From positions 1 through 32,591 of the forward strand of contig DYLV01000012.1 of assembly GCA_020721925.1 (NCBI GenBank): a DNA stretch of 32,591 nucleotides, in the 5' to 3' direction. The stretch comes from Leptospira biflexa. GTDB lineage: Bacteria > Spirochaetota > UBA4802 > JAGODF01. Shown here piece by piece: positions 1-9,123 of this stretch. Numbering within the stretch: position 1 is the stretch's first letter; the number at the start of each line of letters is the position of its first letter. The notes beneath the pieces were generated by a model. It saw only the letters and a program-made list of their open reading frames with translations. It was not told where the DNA came from and searched no databases. The translations under genes were made by a program, and so were the position numbers.

Positions 1-1057
1 CGTTGACGCCGATGGCGGTGACGGCATTGACCAGTGTATCTATGGTGGACATGAGCGCGGCGGTAAGTGCCGCCATAATAAACCCGAACACTCCCGGCGC
101 TGCCATGCGCGAGGCGACAATGACAAATATCTGATTTGGATCACTTGTAGGGGGAAGCATGCCTAGATTCACCATCGAACGGCCGATCCATCCGGCATTA
201 GCCACCACAAACGCGGCAAGAGGCATGAGGAAAAGCGTGACACAAAAGATTGTGCGCTTCCCATCGGCCATGGAGCGCACGCTCATGAAGCGCATAATCA
301 CTCCCTGGTTCATGAAGTAAAAGGCAATTGAACTGCCGAACGCGTCCTGCCAGAAAATTCCTGCAGTGCTGAAGCGCGCAGGTTCAAGCAGACCCGTAAA
401 GGGCAATCGAAACGAAGGTTCGAGGGAATTCCAGAATCGGGAAAAGCCGCCGATTTCGCAAAGGCCAAGGGCGAATACCAGAATTCCCGCGGCAATGAGG
501 ATGATGCTCTGTACAAGATCGGTCATGATGACGGAGGTCTGGCCGCCCGCGTGCATATACACGGCGCAGATGACTGAGACGATAATTGCGGTGGTCATCA
601 CCTCCCATCCGAGCATTGCGTGAAACGCCACGCCGATTGTATAGAGGTTGATGCCGATGTACCCCACCAGATAGATGAGAAGAACAATTGTCCCTGCCAT
701 GCGGGTTCTCTGGTCAAATCGCCGCTCAAAATATTCAGGAATGGAGCTTACCCGCGAAAAATAGATGATGGGCATCCAGCCGAGGACAAACAAAGGCATG
801 AGAAACCAATCGTTGAGATACGCCATTGTAGAAGAAAAACCGTAGCTGAAACCCACTGCGGAATATTTTATGAAACTGTATGATCCTACGGTGGTGGCGA
901 TGCAGCTCATTGCGATGAGCCACCAGCTGAAGCGCTGCCCGCCGAAGAAAAAATCGCGGGTGGTGCGGGCGTATTTCCCGAACAGGACGCCGAAACCGAG
1001 TATTCCCACAAAGTACAGGATAATAATTGCGATATCAAGAACCGTACCGTGAATCAT
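1..1057 (-). CDS. Sodium:solute symporter family (SSS) transporter, C-terminus outside window
   Basis: I translated the minus strand from the ATG at 1057; the frame stays open to the window edge, giving 352 residues of a protein whose family is usually about 450-600 long. The N-terminal region reads DFFFGGQRFSWWLIAMS followed by CIATTVGSYSFI, the classical SSS first-helix pattern (an AGR/GGQ loop before a WW-containing helix). Near the cut end AALMSTIDTLVNAV matches the family's AAxMSTxDSxxN helix that helps bind Na+. It should be an inner-membrane Na+-coupled symporter; the solute cannot be read from sequence. An AGGTG ribosome-binding site lies inside the end of the upstream small gene, whose stop is 1 nt from this ATG, so the two are probably translationally coupled. 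The family call is firm; the substrate is unknown. Confidence 0.88.
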   Translation of the reverse strand, partial: MIHGTVLDIAIIILYFVGILGFGVLFGKYARTTRDFFFGGQRFSWWLIAMSCIATTVGSYSFIKYSAVGFSYGFSSTMAYLNDWFLMPLFVLGWMPIIYFSRVSSIPEYFERRFDQRTRMAGTIVLLIYLVGYIGINLYTIGVAFHAMLGWEVMTTAIIVSVICAVYMHAGGQTSVIMTDLVQSIILIAAGILVFALGLCEIGGFSRFWNSLEPSFRLPFTGLLEPARFSTAGIFWQDAFGSSIAFYFMNQGVIMRFMSVRSMADGKRTIFCVTLFLMPLAAFVVANAGWIGRSMVNLGMLPPTSDPNQIFVIVASRMAAPGVFGFIMAALTAALMSTIDTLVNAVTAIGVN

Positions 1058-1058
1058 A

Positions 1059-1259
1059 TCATACACCTGCTACGACGATCATCGCACCATGGAGGATCAT
1101 CATTGCCGCAAGTCCGGTCAGCAACTGTACAAGTGTCCAGCGCTCATGGGCATAGTGCAGATTGAGCGCTTTCGTGCGAATTGCCAGAATAATGCCTGTT
1201 GCAAACACAATACCGCTTATGCCGTACTGATAGAGAAACGGGATCCAGGGTGAATTCAT
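1059..1259 (-). CDS. Small two-helix membrane protein coupled to the symporter
   Basis: This is a 66-residue protein with two hydrophobic stretches, roughly residues 7-24 and 44-63, separated by a basic, aromatic loop containing HYAHERW. I chose the ATG at 1259 because GAGGTG sits 5 nt upstream; a TTG at 1274 is in frame but lies upstream of that ribosome-binding site. It ends 1 nt before the symporter start on the same strand, so it is the first gene of a two-gene operon. Small integral membrane proteins accompanying SSS transporters are known (for example the DUF997 and DUF3311 families), but I cannot place this one in either family. A role as accessory subunit or stabiliser of the symporter is inferred from position only. 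Confidence 0.7.
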   Translation of the reverse strand: MNSPWIPFLYQYGISGIVFATGIILAIRTKALNLHYAHERWTLVQLLTGLAAMMILHGAMIVVAGV

Positions 1260-1353
1260 AACCGCACCTCGCAAATATATGCATATGGATTGTTGAAAGC
1301 ACTATAATATCAAACACTAAAATATTTTGAATAAAGATTTTGTGTTTTTTTTA

Positions 1354-1383
1354 TGTAGATATAATTTTAATTTACAGTATAAT
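1354..1383 (+). promoter_or_regulatory. Possible sigma-70 promoter for the large regulator gene
   Basis: A perfect TATAAT lies at 1378-1383, about 50 nt before the ATG at 1432, in an AT-rich stretch between divergent genes. The -35 (TGTAGA at 1354-1359, 18-nt spacer) matches TTGACA at only three of six positions, so the promoter is weak or activator-dependent. The regulator's own AraC domain could be such an activator, which is a guess. Confidence 0.35.
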
Positions 1384-1431
1384 GTTTTCATCGCAGGGTG
1401 AATTTAATAATGCAAACGGCTTGTACGGAGC

Positions 1432-4400
1432 ATGGAATTTTTAGGGAAAACAATTAACGGGAAATATCTGCTTGAAGAAATTATCTCGGAACACCCCATC
1501 TGCACTCGATATCGTGGGCGCAATATCACTATCGCAAGTGATATTGAGGCATTTATAATTGCTTCATCGGTGATGTCGCGTCGCCCCGGTGATGTGATCC
1601 GATTTAAAAATATCGCGACAGGAATAGCCGAAATCCATCATCATGCAATTATACGCGTCATTGAAGCAGGCGAGTTTTTCGATCGTGCGTATATCATCAC
1701 TGAGGCAGGGGCAGGAAAATCACTTGCGGAATATATTGGCCAGGAAGATCTTTCCCGCTTCTCCCTTGAAAATAAAATATATATCATTAAATGCGTTGCT
1801 GAGGCACTTACGCAGGCCCACAGACTTGGAATTGTTCACCGTGCGATTTCTCCGCAATTTATCTTCATGGAAAAAGAGAAAGTTTTATTGGGAGGATTTG
1901 GCTTTGCCTATATCCTCGACTACCCTGATGATTTTCCGGAAAATGAACTTGCAGAACTGCTCGAATATCTCCCCCCCGAGCAGAGAGGAATTCTCAGGCG
2001 TTCTGTGGACGAGCGCAGCGATCTGTATTCGCTGGGTGTGCTTGCCTACCGGCTATTGTCGGGTGCACATCCCTACAAAAGAAATGAACGGTTCGCCCCT
2101 GTGCCATTTCAGGAACAGCCCATGCCACTGCGGCAAGTCCATACTGAAATACCTGAAGTGCTCGAGGGAATCGTAAATCGGCTTCTGGCAAAGGAGCCTG
2201 CTGATCGATATCGCAGCGCTGAAGGTCTGGCGCATGATCTGGAGATTTTCCTGCAAGGGAATCATGATTTCATCATCGGACAGCATGATGGCCCGCTGCG
2301 GGTTGAATATCGGGTATCTATGGCCGGGCGTACGCGAGAAATGGAACGTCTTTCGGAACTTTTTTCGCAGGCCATGCAAGGGAAAGGAACATCGGTAGCG
2401 ATAGTAGGTCCTGCGGGATGCGGGAAAAGCCGTCTTGTGGAGGAATTTAAAGAGACGGATCAATGCCGTAAAGCGGTAATTTTAGAGGCGAAATGTCATC
2501 GCGAAACTGTAAACACCCCCTATGAGGCGCTGTATGGTATTTTTGATTCGTTGTATGGATTGTATGAGTCCGCTGATGATGCGGTTGCATCCTGCATCGA
2601 AGAGCTATTAATGAAGGAAACGGAGACGTGCCGGGATTTTATTGCGAAGCTTCATCCCGGATTCGGAAAAATGCATGAAGGGGCGCGCCAGGGGAAAAAA
2701 AGATTTCAAACTGAAATCAGTCTTCATCACCATGTCGTAATTGCACGCTTCCTTCGATCACTCGAACTCATCAAGGGGGCATTAGTGCTGTTTATCGATG
2801 ATGTGCAGTGGATTGATGCGGGAAGCCTTGATGCGATAATCGCTCTTTCAGGTATGCTCAACGGCACACACGTGTTGCTTTTGCTTACTTCAAGAGAGGA
2901 GAATGAGTTTTCATACCATGGGCGCTTTACAGGAAAAGGGATTGAGGTCACTGAAATCATCCAGCTTGGCGCCCTCGATGCGCGAGCGATGAGCGCGCTT
3001 GTAGCGGGTATGCTCTCAGAAAAAGAAAAGAACGTGAGCGAATTGGCCGGTTATATTTTTGAAAAAAGTGGGGGGAATCCTCTTTTCGCGGTGGCCATAC
3101 TGAAAAATTGCATAGAAAGCGGTGCTGTCGCCCATGATGGTATCGCATGGAAATACACGGTACAAGCCGACATAATGGATATCCCGCTTTCACTGGTAGA
3201 TCTGGTGACAGAAAGCGCCCGGTTGCTCGGCGAGAGAGAAAGGGAACTGGTTGAATGCGCCGCTGTTGCGGGCAAAGCAATTGATTTTGGGCTGCTCACC
3301 AGAGTGATGGAGATGCCTGAAGAGCAGATCATTGCGGCAATCGATACGGCGCGCCGGATGCACATCTTTAAAGAAGCGATACCCGGAAGCGATACTATTC
3401 AATTTATACACGACCGAATCAGGGAAATCTTTCTTGAACGCATCGATTCTGTGAAGAAAAAAGCCCTTCATTTAAAAATTGCCCGCGCTTTGGGTATGCA
3501 GAAGTGCAATAAGGAAACAATAGTATTCGATCTGGCGCACCATTACTCGGAAAGCGGAGATTGGGGTAATGCGATTCGGTATCTTTATCCTGCAGCAGCT
3601 CTTGCAAGAGACAGCCATGCATACCGCGATGCTGCCCGCTATTATCATAAGACTATCACTGCATTGGAGGAACTGGGAAAATACAATGAAGAGGAGATGC
3701 TCGAATGCAAGCTGGAAGTTGCCGCGGTTGATGTGGTTATAGGCGAGTACGACGAAGCAATCTCCATTCTCAATACGCTTCTGCCGATTTTGGAGAGAAA
3801 AGCTCACCAGGCACGCGCGCACCTTGTGCTGTGCCATGCGCATTACCGTAAAGCGGACTGGAAAAGCTGTGAGGCTCACGCTGCCGCCGGACTTGCGCTT
3901 TTAGGTGACTTTGTTCCCACAACCAAGTGTGGTACAGTGCTTTCTCTTGTTAAAGAATTCGCTGTGTATGTGCTTCATGTGGCACTGCCGGTGATTTTTG
4001 TGAAAACGAAGCTTTCGCCCAGAGCGATGCGATTTCAGAGGATGCTTGAATTCTACGAGCCGCTGGGTATGAGCTATGCGCTTAATGAACCGGTAAAGCT
4101 TGTGCGGACTAACATTCATGCACTCAATATTTCGGAGCGCCGTATTGGCCCATCCAGGGAACTGGCAATGAGCTACTATGCAATGGGTGGGCTGTATATG
4201 TCGCTTCCGCTTTTTGCCATTGCAGAAAAATATCTTGAAAGAGCGCGCTGTATGAATGAAGCGCTTGGTTCGCGATGGGGGCTGGCTAAAACTTTTGAAC
4301 TGTTCGGATATTTCCACGAGTGGCAGGGACAGTATGAGCAGGCGCTTGCATATTTTGAAAAAGCGAAGCAAATATTTCAAGAGCTCGGCGACATGAAAGA

Positions 4401-6036
4401 ATATGCGATGGTGCTCAACGGCATTGAGCATTGCGAGTATTATGCGGGCAGTTATGAGCGAGCTTTCGCAACAAATACCGAATATTATGAACTTGTGCGG
4501 CATTTGGGCGATGAATATTCACTGGGTGCAGCGCTGATATATTTTTCTCAATATCACAGGGAAAAAGGAAATATAGGCGAGGCGAAGCGGTGCGCGGAAG
4601 AAGCGCTCAAATTGAGCAAGATGCGCGGAATATGGTTTAATTACTGTTCAGCGCTTAACGAATGCGGGTGCAACGCAATTGAGGCGGGCGAGTTTTTGAA
4701 GGCGATTGAATTTCTTGAAGAGGCGAAAGAGCTTCATGAAAAAAATACGTTTTTAAAACAATACGTTGTTTTGCTGTATGCCAATCTTGCACATGCATAT
4801 ATTGACGATTGCCTGTTGCGGTATGGAAGCCTAACCCTGAAAGAAAAAAAGAAGGAAGTTGCAAAAATATTCCGTGCGTGCAAGGATGCGGTATCAAAAA
4901 CAAAAAAATGGCCTACACATCATGCTGGTGCTCTTTTGGCGCAAGCGCGGGCATCGAGTATTTTCGGGAAAGATAATCGGGCGAGAGAACTTTTTGAAAA
5001 ATCGAAGCGCCATGCGAGGAGTTATCATCGTGCTTTTGAAGAGCTTCGCATAATTGTGGAGTTCGGAAATCATCTTTTGCGAAGAGGCGATGGAGCCGGT
5101 GCGCGCGCGCAATTTGAGGAAGCGTATCGGCGGAGCATGGAAATCGGGGCAGGGCTCTATGTTGAGCGTCTTTCAAAACTTCTTGGTATTGGTGAACGCG
5201 AAGAAAAGACGCCGTTTGAAAGACATCTCGGGAAGGAACGGCATCTTCTGCTTGCGGAAGCGGCACAGAAAATCCTCATGTTGACACATGAGAAAGATGT
5301 ATTGGAGCGCGCGCTGGAAATTGTGATGGATTTTACAGGAGCGCGTAGAGGATGCCTCGGTACAATCAATTCCCGGGAGGATATGTTTGAGCCGAATCTT
5401 GTCAGAGGAATGGATACGGCACACGTGCAAACCCTTCAAAGTGAGATTGCAAAAATAACTCAGATTGGGAATGATGCTTTTCCCATGAAAGTAGGGGATG
5501 CGCAATACATGGCTTTTCCTTTTCCCGATGAAGAGGGTGTTTTCGAGATATGCATCATTGATGATCCTTTTTTGGTAGCAGGATTTAGCAGAAAAGATGC
5601 CTTAGCGGTAATATCGTTTCTAAAAAGTACCGCCCAGACGCTCGCTCGTTTACGGATAAACCAGAAGGAGGATGCGGGAAGGGAAGCTGTTTCCCCCGCA
5701 ACCGAACAGAAAGTGCATAAAGCGATTGAGTACATCAAGAAGAATTATCGCGCAGATATCTCGCGCGAGGGGCTGGCCGCTTCGCTTGATATCAATCCCG
5801 ACCATCTCGGAAAGGCATTCAAATCGATTACCGGTGAGAAAATCGGCGATTATATCAACAGGTTGCGCGTGACTGATGCCGCAAAAAGGCTGGCAGAAAG
5901 CAAAGAAAAGATTATTGAAATCGCGTATGCGGTTGGTTTTGAAAGCCTCAGCACCTTCAATCGTGCGTTTGGGAAAATTATGGGAGTTTCGCCGCAAGAG
6001 TATCGTAAAACCAGAGGAAATGATGATAATGCATAA
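1432..6036 (+). CDS. Pseudokinase-AAA ATPase-TPR-GAF-AraC giant transcriptional regulator
   Basis: A 1534-residue cytoplasmic regulator. Residues 1-275 follow the Hanks kinase fold (SDLYSLGVLAYRLLSG is intact) but the catalytic motifs are gone: HRD is HRA (136-138), DFG is GFG (155-157), and neither a glycine-rich loop nor the VAIK lysine is present, so it is a pseudokinase. Residues about 300-560 form a STAND/AAA_16 ATPase with Walker A GPAGCGKS (326-333) and Walker B FIDD (454-457). A long helical TPR-like region follows (about 690-1230), then a GAF-like segment (about 1260-1400). Residues 1427-1530 are an AraC-type double helix-turn-helix ending in GVSPQEYRKTR. The likely mode is ligand or partner sensing through kinase-fold, TPR and GAF parts, ATP-dependent switching, and DNA binding at the C-terminus. 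The GGAG before the start is only 1 nt from the ATG, so initiation may be inefficient, but no better in-frame start exists. Confidence 0.9.
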   Translation: MEFLGKTINGKYLLEEIISEHPICTRYRGRNITIASDIEAFIIASSVMSRRPGDVIRFKNIATGIAEIHHHAIIRVIEAGEFFDRAYIITEAGAGKSLAEYIGQEDLSRFSLENKIYIIKCVAEALTQAHRLGIVHRAISPQFIFMEKEKVLLGGFGFAYILDYPDDFPENELAELLEYLPPEQRGILRRSVDERSDLYSLGVLAYRLLSGAHPYKRNERFAPVPFQEQPMPLRQVHTEIPEVLEGIVNRLLAKEPADRYRSAEGLAHDLEIFLQGNHDFIIGQHDGPLRVEYRVSMAGRTREMERLSELFSQAMQGKGTSVAIVGPAGCGKSRLVEEFKETDQCRKAVILEAKCHRETVNTPYEALYGIFDSLYGLYESADDAVASCIEELLMKETETCRDFIAKLHPGFGKMHEGARQGKKRFQTEISLHHHVVIARFLRSLELIKGALVLFIDDVQWIDAGSLDAIIALSGMLNGTHVLLLLTSREENEFSYHGRFTGKGIEVTEIIQLGALDARAMSALVAGMLSEKEKNVSELAGYIFEKSGGNPLFAVAILKNCIESGAVAHDGIAWKYTVQADIMDIPLSLVDLVTESARLLGERERELVECAAVAGKAIDFGLLTRVMEMPEEQIIAAIDTARRMHIFKEAIPGSDTIQFIHDRIREIFLERIDSVKKKALHLKIARALGMQKCNKETIVFDLAHHYSESGDWGNAIRYLYPAAALARDSHAYRDAARYYHKTITALEELGKYNEEEMLECKLEVAAVDVVIGEYDEAISILNTLLPILERKAHQARAHLVLCHAHYRKADWKSCEAHAAAGLALLGDFVPTTKCGTVLSLVKEFAVYVLHVALPVIFVKTKLSPRAMRFQRMLEFYEPLGMSYALNEPVKLVRTNIHALNISERRIGPSRELAMSYYAMGGLYMSLPLFAIAEKYLERARCMNEALGSRWGLAKTFELFGYFHEWQGQYEQALAYFEKAKQIFQELGDMKEYAMVLNGIEHCEYYAGSYERAFATNTEYYELVRHLGDEYSLGAALIYFSQYHREKGNIGEAKRCAEEALKLSKMRGIWFNYCSALNECGCNAIEAGEFLKAIEFLEEAKELHEKNTFLKQYVVLLYANLAHAYIDDCLLRYGSLTLKEKKKEVAKIFRACKDAVSKTKKWPTHHAGALLAQARASSIFGKDNRARELFEKSKRHARSYHRAFEELRIIVEFGNHLLRRGDGAGARAQFEEAYRRSMEIGAGLYVERLSKLLGIGEREEKTPFERHLGKERHLLLAEAAQKILMLTHEKDVLERALEIVMDFTGARRGCLGTINSREDMFEPNLVRGMDTAHVQTLQSEIAKITQIGNDAFPMKVGDAQYMAFPFPDEEGVFEICIIDDPFLVAGFSRKDALAVISFLKSTAQTLARLRINQKEDAGREAVSPATEQKVHKAIEYIKKNYRADISREGLAASLDINPDHLGKAFKSITGEKIGDYINRLRVTDAAKRLAESKEKIIEIAYAVGFESLSTFNRAFGKIMGVSPQEYRKTRGNDDNA

Positions 6037-6102
6037 ATGCGGGCATACATTTCTCAATATATAGACCAAAATACATATCCATGTTCATATTATATTTATT
6101 TT

Positions 6103-6149
6103 CTGAAAATTTTTTCTGAAAAAAAATAATCATTTTCAGTTTTCTCTGA
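6103..6149 (+). terminator. Weak AT-rich hairpin after the large regulator
   Basis: CTGAAAAT (6103-6110) pairs with ATTTTCAG (6132-6139) and is followed by TTTTCTCTG. The stem is A/T-rich and the loop long (21 nt), so terminator activity is uncertain. It is the only candidate between the regulator and the lipase gene. Confidence 0.25.
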
Positions 6150-6242
6150 TTTTGATAAGAATAGTATGGGCTATAAGACTATATTTAACTCAAACCATAC
6201 AGACGGTTTGGTATGGAAAGATCATATACGCGGGGGTTATTT

Positions 6243-7133
6243 ATGAAAAGAATATGCATTATTTCGCTCATTGGGCTTTTTGCGTTAATTCCTGTTCTTG
6301 CATTTGCGGGCGGCTCAAGCAGTGCCTGTCAGACGCGCTATCCGATTGTCCTGGCGCATGGAATGGGATTTTCAGATGGGATGATTGGCATCGATTATTG
6401 GTGGGATATAGTCGATGATCTGGAGGACAACGGTGCGACGGTGTATGTTGCATCAGTCAATTCTATGGATAGCACCGCCAATAAAGCGGCGCAGTTCAAG
6501 CAGCAATTTCTTGAATTTCTTGCCGTATCCGGCGCGTCCCGCGGCAATATCATCGGCCATTCCCATGGGGGAATCTACACACGCTATGCGATTTCCAATC
6601 TTGGTCTTGCGTCAAAAGTTGCCAGCCTCACCACATTGTGCAGCCCGCACCGGGGAAGTGCAATCGCCGATGTGGTTCTGGGTATCATTCCCGATTCGGG
6701 TGAGTGGCTGGTCGGCGCCATTCTGGATACTGTGTACAAATTCCTGGGAGATTCCGATCCTAATAGCTTGCAGAATGGGCGTGAGCTGGTACGAAGCTAT
6801 ATGACCAATGTCTTCAATCCCAATACTCCCAATATGAGCGGCGTGTACTATCAAAGTTGGGCAACGCGCATCTACACCATCACCGCCGATTTTTTAGTAT
6901 TAGAAGGCACATGGTTGCTATTGAATTTCTATGAAGGTGCGAACGACGGATTGGTTTCGGTAAATTCAGCGAAGTGGGGAACCTTCCGGGGTACCTGGAC
7001 CGGTTCATGGTACAATATTGGCGGTGTTTCGCATTACAATGCAGTGAACCACTTCTTCGGTGTTACTCCCGGAGCCGATGTGGAAGCATGGTATGTTGAT
7101 ATTGTAAAAGATCTCAAGAGCAAAGGGTATTAA
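6243..7133 (+). CDS. Secreted triacylglycerol lipase (alpha/beta hydrolase, bacterial family I type)
   Basis: A 296-residue exported lipase. I start at the ATG at 6243, preceded by a G-rich site, because it gives a clean signal peptide (MKRICIISLIGLFALIPVLA, cleavage near AFA-GG); an in-frame ATG at 6213 would add ten residues before it. Family marks are YPIVLAHGMGF (oxyanion-hole HG), the nucleophile elbow GHSHGG with Ser107, the acid in NDGLV (Asp235) and the base in SHYNAVNHFFG (His264), aligning with Asp, His and the EVNQ motif of Pseudomonas-type true lipases. It probably hydrolyses long-chain acylglycerols outside the cytoplasm. Pseudomonas family I.1/I.2 lipases need a dedicated foldase; none is seen here. 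The gene is monocistronic and ends in a strong terminator. Confidence 0.9.
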   Translation: MKRICIISLIGLFALIPVLAFAGGSSSACQTRYPIVLAHGMGFSDGMIGIDYWWDIVDDLEDNGATVYVASVNSMDSTANKAAQFKQQFLEFLAVSGASRGNIIGHSHGGIYTRYAISNLGLASKVASLTTLCSPHRGSAIADVVLGIIPDSGEWLVGAILDTVYKFLGDSDPNSLQNGRELVRSYMTNVFNPNTPNMSGVYYQSWATRIYTITADFLVLEGTWLLLNFYEGANDGLVSVNSAKWGTFRGTWTGSWYNIGGVSHYNAVNHFFGVTPGADVEAWYVDIVKDLKSKGY

Positions 7134-7164
7134 TTGTTTGCATTATTCACTCTTGCTAAAGAAT

Positions 7165-7190
7165 CCGCCTCGAAAGGGGCGGTTTTTTTA
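7165..7190 (+). terminator. Intrinsic terminator after the lipase gene
   Basis: CCGCCTC (7165-7171) pairs with GGGGCGG (7176-7182; one T-G pair) around a GAAA tetraloop and runs directly into seven T. The T-run overlaps the stop codon of the convergent gene. Confidence 0.9.
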
Positions 7191-8093
7191 GCGCAACAAT
7201 TCCATGCCTGCCGCAATCACAAGGCGGTTTTCCCTGCTGTCGATAAACCCATACGGATTTCCGTACAGCACCCGTGTGAACAAAGAAATCGTTCTTCCGG
7301 GCGCAATATGCTGAAAAATAAGACCGGCTTTCAGTGAAATAGTGCGCATGGAATTTATTACCGGATACTCCTCATATACCTGTACTACCATGCCATTTTG
7401 ATTGTGGTAAATCCAATCGTTTCTGTGTGAAGCGCTTTCGAAAATATATCGGAAAAACGCCGAGACGAAGAGCGCGTAGTCCTGCGAAAGCGGGAACACG
7501 GCATCAATTCCTCCTGAAAAACCGTGCCCGTGCGTAAGAGCGGTATTGTGAAGCTCGGGAGTGTTTTTTGAAAAAAGATAGAGCTGATAATCCAGACGCA
7601 CGTCTAACGTGCCGACGAACAGGCAGCGGAGGATCGGCGAGAGTCGGATTGAATTCATATTGATATTGCGATAGAGTCCATCGTATATCATCTCATACGC
7701 TTCATCGTTTTCCTCATAAAAGCCGCCTGTGGGGTGGGCGCTTTCATGTTCCATGCCAAGCGCAAGAGCGGGAGTGAAAGAGTTCCATTCCGGAAAAGAA
7801 TAGGTATAATTTACAAATGCAAATCCCCGCCAGTTATGATTCGGCAGCGCACCCTGATGAAAGCGCGCTTCGTTTCTCGTTTGAATAAATCCGCCAAGGC
7901 TTATGCTTTTAATATGCAATGTGTCACCGATTTTTCCTGCTGGTGTTCTGGAAAACTCAAGACACGTTGAAACGAGATTTGGATCGGCCAGTAAAAACTG
8001 CGACGCGAAGCTCAATTTTGCCGGCAACGCGTGAAAAGGAATCAGGCATCCAAGGAAGTAAATAATATGTTTCATAGTGCAATGCTTATGCAT
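7188..8093 (-). CDS. Putative outer-membrane beta-barrel protein of unknown function
   Basis: A 301-residue protein with a hydrophobic N-terminal leader ending in a plausible signal-peptidase site (FHALPA-K). The remainder shows alternating aromatic and polar strands (for example FAFVNYTYSFP and SLFTRVLYGNPYG) typical of outer-membrane barrels. I do not recognise the family with confidence; an HESAH segment in a strand (GMEHESAHPTGG) loosely recalls the HxSxH-containing DUF1207-type outer-membrane proteins. Two starts are possible: ATG at 8093, and ATG at 8075, which gives a shorter signal peptide; neither has a strong ribosome-binding site. It converges on the lipase gene, with the stop codon embedded in the lipase terminator. 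Function unknown. Confidence 0.65.
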   Translation of the reverse strand: MHKHCTMKHIIYFLGCLIPFHALPAKLSFASQFLLADPNLVSTCLEFSRTPAGKIGDTLHIKSISLGGFIQTRNEARFHQGALPNHNWRGFAFVNYTYSFPEWNSFTPALALGMEHESAHPTGGFYEENDEAYEMIYDGLYRNINMNSIRLSPILRCLFVGTLDVRLDYQLYLFSKNTPELHNTALTHGHGFSGGIDAVFPLSQDYALFVSAFFRYIFESASHRNDWIYHNQNGMVVQVYEEYPVINSMRTISLKAGLIFQHIAPGRTISLFTRVLYGNPYGFIDSRENRLVIAAGMELLR

Positions 8094-8199
8094 TCTCGTT
8101 CATTCATCAAGTAAAATTCTCAGCTGACGAACAATGTGATTAATTCTTGACACGACATTTGCCCGTTTGCATCATCGCACCGCATGGGGAGGGAATTGT

Positions 8200-9123
8200 A
8201 TGAAAGTGAAACCAAGTCTTCTAAACATTGCAATTCGTTCTCTGGCGCAGTCGATGAATGTCCATACCATGGAACATTTAGTCAAAAGGCTCCTTCCGAA
8301 TTACGATTTGAACCAGAGAACAGGCTTTCCCCCAAGCATTTCAATTCCGAACCTGGATGCTGCACGTCAGATAGTCTACGATATTAATGATTCCGCTCTT
8401 TTTCCGCAATTTGTGAATATACTCGTGGAAATATCAAACCGCGGATGGATGGGGAAACGATACGATATTGCCTATTTGCACGATATTGTTAAGGAAATGC
8501 GTGAACATGGATTTGTGTATGATTCGCATAATAAACTATTTGTTGAAAATCACGCGGTACGCAGAACCCGCAACTGGGGAGTGCTCCGGGAGGGATACGA
8601 ATACGTTCTTACGTTCCTGCGTTTTGATATCGTAGGAAATTCGGAACTCGTGCGGAAATACAGCCCTGATATAATCAATTATACCTACAGCGAGTTCGGT
8701 GAAATTTTGAAAAGCGCGATTTATTCCCGAAACGGGCGAATCTGGAGCTGGGAAGGCGATGGCGGACTCATCGGGTTTTATTTTTCCCATAAAAATCAGA
8801 TAGCAGTTCTCTCGGGCATGGAAATTCTTCACGAACTTTTTTTGTACAACCGCCTTCATTGCAGACTTCACGAACCGCTCAGAGTGCGAATGGCAGTCCA
8901 CTGCGGAAATTGTGATTATAGCGATAATGAGGAGGAATTGAAAAAATTGGACACGGTGAGGAAAACCGTTCAATATGAATCTCTCTATACGAACCCGAAT
9001 TCTCTGACGATCAGTGAGGTCGTATATACTACTCTTGATGACATCATTGCCTGTGAATTCAAGCCGATCAGCAGCCCTGAAAAGATAAAATTATACACCT
9101 ATCGCTTCGCAGGAGAAAAATAA
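8200..9123 (+). CDS. Class III nucleotide-cyclase-like protein retaining the metal-binding Asp pair
   Basis: A 307-residue protein starting at the ATG at 8200, which follows GGGGAGGG by 7 nt; the longer frame from 8167 lacks such a site. Residues 1-120 are a helical region I cannot assign. Residues about 134-305 resemble an adenylate/guanylate cyclase domain: YVLTFLRFDIVG carries the first metal Asp (143), GRIWSWEGDGGLIGFYF the second (187), and RVRMAVHCGN matches the strand that reads RxGxHxG in the family. The later substrate-selecting and transition-state residues are not obvious, so activity is uncertain. The stop codon abuts the start of the next gene (TAAATG), indicating coupled expression. 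Best reading: a signalling cyclase, or a cyclase-derived sensor, acting with its neighbour. Confidence 0.72.
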   Translation: MKVKPSLLNIAIRSLAQSMNVHTMEHLVKRLLPNYDLNQRTGFPPSISIPNLDAARQIVYDINDSALFPQFVNILVEISNRGWMGKRYDIAYLHDIVKEMREHGFVYDSHNKLFVENHAVRRTRNWGVLREGYEYVLTFLRFDIVGNSELVRKYSPDIINYTYSEFGEILKSAIYSRNGRIWSWEGDGGLIGFYFSHKNQIAVLSGMEILHELFLYNRLHCRLHEPLRVRMAVHCGNCDYSDNEEELKKLDTVRKTVQYESLYTNPNSLTISEVVYTTLDDIIACEFKPISSPEKIKLYTYRFAGEK

